Shown here in pieces: positions 14,365 to 15,823 of a DNA stretch of 15,823 nucleotides (positions within the stretch are counted from its first letter, which is position 1; every line of letters starts with the position of its first letter). The stretch is taken from NCBI GenBank assembly GCA_031289935.1, contig JAITON010000075.1, forward strand, positions 1 to 15,823, given 5' to 3'. The translations under genes were made by a program, and so were the position numbers. Under the pieces are notes generated by a model. The model saw nothing but the letters and a program-made list of their open reading frames with translations. It was not told where the DNA came from and did not search any database. The DNA comes from Treponema sp. (GTDB lineage: Bacteria; Spirochaetota; Spirochaetia; Treponematales; Breznakiellaceae).

Positions 14365-14393
14365 ATGATACACGAACCGGGGGAAATGCACAA
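14365..14393 (-). promoter_or_regulatory. Putative promoter of the scpA operon
   Basis: On the - strand TTGTGC (14388-14393) and TATCAT (14365-14370) are 17 bases apart. The -10 matches the consensus at five of six positions and the -35 at three. Only 9 bases separate the -10 from the scpA ATG, so the transcript would start 2-3 bases before the codon. Confidence 0.4.
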
Positions 14394-14498
14394 GTACCCC
14401 CCCTAGTGGTGTTTCCCTGCCGCTTGGCAGTGTTTGGGAGAAGTGCCGTACAGGGGAAATTCCTCCAGTCCTTCCCCGGCCCGCCGGATTGCGCGCCC

Positions 14499-15425
14499 CT
14501 AGTCTTCGTAGGCTATGGGGAAGACCATCCGGTCCCGGGCCAGTACCGTGCCAGGGAAGACCCGCCGGGCCTCCTGAAGCAGCCCCTTGAGGTCATATTC
14601 GGTATAGCGGGGGCTGTAATGGATCAGGGCCAGCTTCTTTACCTTGGCAAGCCGGGCCAGATGGGCGGCCTGTTCGGCGGTCATGTGCCGCTTTTCCAGG
14701 GCGCTCTCCATCAGCGCCTGCTCGAACATGCCCTCGCAGACAAAGAAGTCCGAGCCCGCCGCCTCATCGGCAATGGCCGGGAAGGCCAGGGTGTCGGTAA
14801 CAAAGGTGAATTTCCGCCCCCGCCGCTCCGGCCCCAGGACCTCCTCGGGCCGAACGAGACGCCCATCCGATGCCTCCACGGGCTCCCCCCCCTGGAGCCG
14901 CGCCCAGAGCGGCCCCAGGGCTACACCAAGCTCCGCCGCCTTCTCGGGGTGGAATTCGCCGGGCCTGGGCTCCTCTTCCAGGGTATAGCCGAAGCAGGGC
15001 TTGGTATGCCGCAGGGGGAAGGCGCGGATACGGAAGCCATCACCCTGGTGGACGATACCCGGGGCCATAATCTCCCTGACCACAATCTCGTAGTTGATGT
15101 ACATGTCCAGGACCCGGCGGTTGGTTTCAATGTATTCGGCGATCCGCGAGGGCCCGTAAATGTAGAGGGGATCGTCCCGGTCCACCTGGCTGGAGAGCAT
15201 GAGCATCCCTGGGAGGCCCGTTACATGGTCCGCATGGGTATGGCTGATAAAGATAGCGGAAATCTTTTTCCACCGCAGGTTAAGCGCCCTGAGGGAGACC
15301 TGGGTCCCCTCGCCGCAGTCAAAGAGGAAGAGCTCCCCTTCCCTTCTGAGGAGCACCGAAGTCAGATGACGGTTCGGCAGGGGCATCATGCCGCCCGAAC
15401 CAAGGATAAAGGCTTCAAGATTCAT
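14499..15425 (-). CDS. rnz: Ribonuclease Z (tRNA 3'-end processing endonuclease)
   Basis: 308 residues, the normal short-form length. A metallo-beta-lactamase-fold endonuclease that cuts pre-tRNA after the discriminator base to allow CCA addition. Seen: PNRHLTSVLL near 17-26, FDCGEGTQ (35-42), the zinc motif SHTHADHVTGLPG (61-73) with H62, H64, D66 and H67, RHTKPCFGY, FVTDT with its metal-binding Asp, the exosite-side segment in the middle, and LIHYSPRY with the last His. The ATG at 15425 was chosen because family members begin at this point (MNLEAFILGSGG); a longer frame to 15473 runs through the promoter. There is no Shine-Dalgarno, and TATACT lies 6 bases upstream, so the mRNA is probably leaderless. 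Monocistronic here; 143 bases separate it from scpA. Confidence 0.95.
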   Translation of the reverse strand: MNLEAFILGSGGMMPLPNRHLTSVLLRREGELFLFDCGEGTQVSLRALNLRWKKISAIFISHTHADHVTGLPGMLMLSSQVDRDDPLYIYGPSRIAEYIETNRRVLDMYINYEIVVREIMAPGIVHQGDGFRIRAFPLRHTKPCFGYTLEEEPRPGEFHPEKAAELGVALGPLWARLQGGEPVEASDGRLVRPEEVLGPERRGRKFTFVTDTLAFPAIADEAAGSDFFVCEGMFEQALMESALEKRHMTAEQAAHLARLAKVKKLALIHYSPRYTEYDLKGLLQEARRVFPGTVLARDRMVFPIAYED

Positions 15426-15431
15426 GGGGGG

Positions 15432-15437
15432 AGTATA
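15432..15437 (-). promoter_or_regulatory. Putative -10 box of rnz
   Basis: TATACT on the - strand, 6 bases before the rnz ATG, which would place the transcription start on the A of the ATG. No good -35 is seen 16-18 bases upstream. Confidence 0.42.
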
Positions 15438-15481
15438 GCCCTTTTCCCGAAAATGTACTATCCGTGGCGCCAAACAGAACC

Positions 15482-15502
15482 GCCGGCTCTTAGAGAGCCG
15501 GC
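15482..15502. repeat. 9-bp perfect inverted repeat in the divergent rnz region
   Basis: GCCGGCTCT (15482-15490) and AGAGCCGGC (15494-15502) are perfect complements with a 3-base loop. A second, shorter hairpin CGGCG-TTC-CGCCG (15510-15522) follows, and a TTTTT run lies at 15536-15540. The pair sits between two divergent genes, where a terminator has no obvious upstream gene to stop. It may be an operator, an insulator or a relic. Confidence 0.6.
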
Positions 15503-15580
15503 TTTGACTCGGCGTTCCGCCGGGGGTAAGGGCTGTTTTTGCAAAGACGCTATCCCACTATTCCCGAACCCAGCCTTATC

Positions 15581-15589
15581 TGGTATACT
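15581..15589 (+). promoter_or_regulatory. Extended -10 box of the window-end membrane protein gene
   Basis: TGG followed by TATACT (15584-15589) is an extended -10. Six bases separate it from the ATG at 15596, so the transcript would start on or next to the start codon. The -35 region (15561-15566) is a poor match. Confidence 0.48.
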
Positions 15590-15595
15590 TAATCC

Positions 15596-15823
15596 ATGGG
15601 ACTGTGGGAAAGGATCTCCGGCCTGGCCGGGGGGATTCGGGAGCGTATCAAGGGGCTGGGAGCCAGGGCGGGTGAATTTGTCCGGGCCTACCGGATACCC
15701 GTCACCCTGATCCTGGGGGGAACCCTGGTCCTGCTCGTCCTGATTATCCTGGGGGTTGTCCTGGGCAACGGCTGGCTGGGCGCCGGGCGGGCGGGGTCTG
15801 GCGCCCTGAGCGGCGCCAATGTC
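15596..15823 (+). CDS. Start of a single-pass membrane protein (truncated by window end)
   Basis: The first 76 residues are open to the end of the window. The N-terminus MGLWERISGLAGGIRERIKG is amphipathic and basic, and a strongly hydrophobic segment follows at about residues 34-57 (TLILGG then LVLLVLIILGVVLG). After it comes a Gly/Ala/Ser-rich stretch typical of a flexible linker outside the membrane. This suggests an N-in membrane anchor with a domain outside the cytoplasmic membrane; the function cannot be told from this part. No Shine-Dalgarno precedes the ATG, and the extended -10 lies 6 bases upstream, consistent with a leaderless transcript. Divergent from rnz. The GC-rich third codon positions fit a real gene. 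Confidence 0.7.
   Translation, partial: MGLWERISGLAGGIRERIKGLGARAGEFVRAYRIPVTLILGGTLVLLVLIILGVVLGNGWLGAGRAGSGALSGANV

Noticed and set aside
14417..14430. Hairpin CTGCC-GCTT-GGCAG downstream of rnz as a terminator
   Set aside because: Only five pairs and no T-run on either strand; too weak to call.

Overview
The window looks like a chromosomal segment of a GC-rich spirochaete, most likely a treponeme of the termite-gut or free-living type. The main clue is one reading frame that joins a complete cytidylate kinase to a complete six-domain ribosomal protein S1, an arrangement known in treponemes. A relaxed spirochaetal-type lipobox and an acetate kinase with a C-terminal extension fit the same assignment. 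This is inferred from gene content alone; no database search was possible.

Left part (1-7893, mostly + strand): a small AT-rich exported protein with its own good promoter. Next comes msrC (free methionine-R-sulfoxide reductase, - strand), divergent from a four-gene oligopeptide ABC importer operon, oppB-oppC-oppD-oppF, which has no substrate-binding protein gene in the window. Then acetate kinase (ackA) is directly abutted by a PfkB-family sugar or nucleoside kinase.

Middle (7894-8351): about 460 bases without a recognisable gene, AT-rich in its first half. It carries nested inverted repeats that resemble a small non-autonomous element, a perfect TATAAT hexamer with no gene behind it, and a hairpin abutting the stop codon of the next - strand gene.

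Right part (8352-14355, - strand): six tightly packed genes read as one operon in the order scpA, scpB, rluB-type pseudouridine synthase, cmk-rpsA fusion, a membrane-anchored TPR protein and a lipoprotein. The first genes couple chromosome condensation (SMC partners), rRNA modification, CMP recycling and translation; the last two point to the cell envelope. Upstream lies rnz (tRNase Z, - strand). Divergent from it, the start of a single-pass membrane protein runs off the window end.

Most notable observations: an internal ribosome-binding site and ATG at the kinase/S1 junction that could release free S1; three genes (scpA, rnz, the last membrane protein) with no Shine-Dalgarno and a -10-like box 6-9 bases before the ATG, suggesting leaderless mRNAs; the unexplained 7889-8351 region; an acetate kinase with substitutions at usually invariant positions; and a decayed coding tandem repeat just past the oppC stop. 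No CRISPR array, tRNA, rRNA or intact mobile element was seen.
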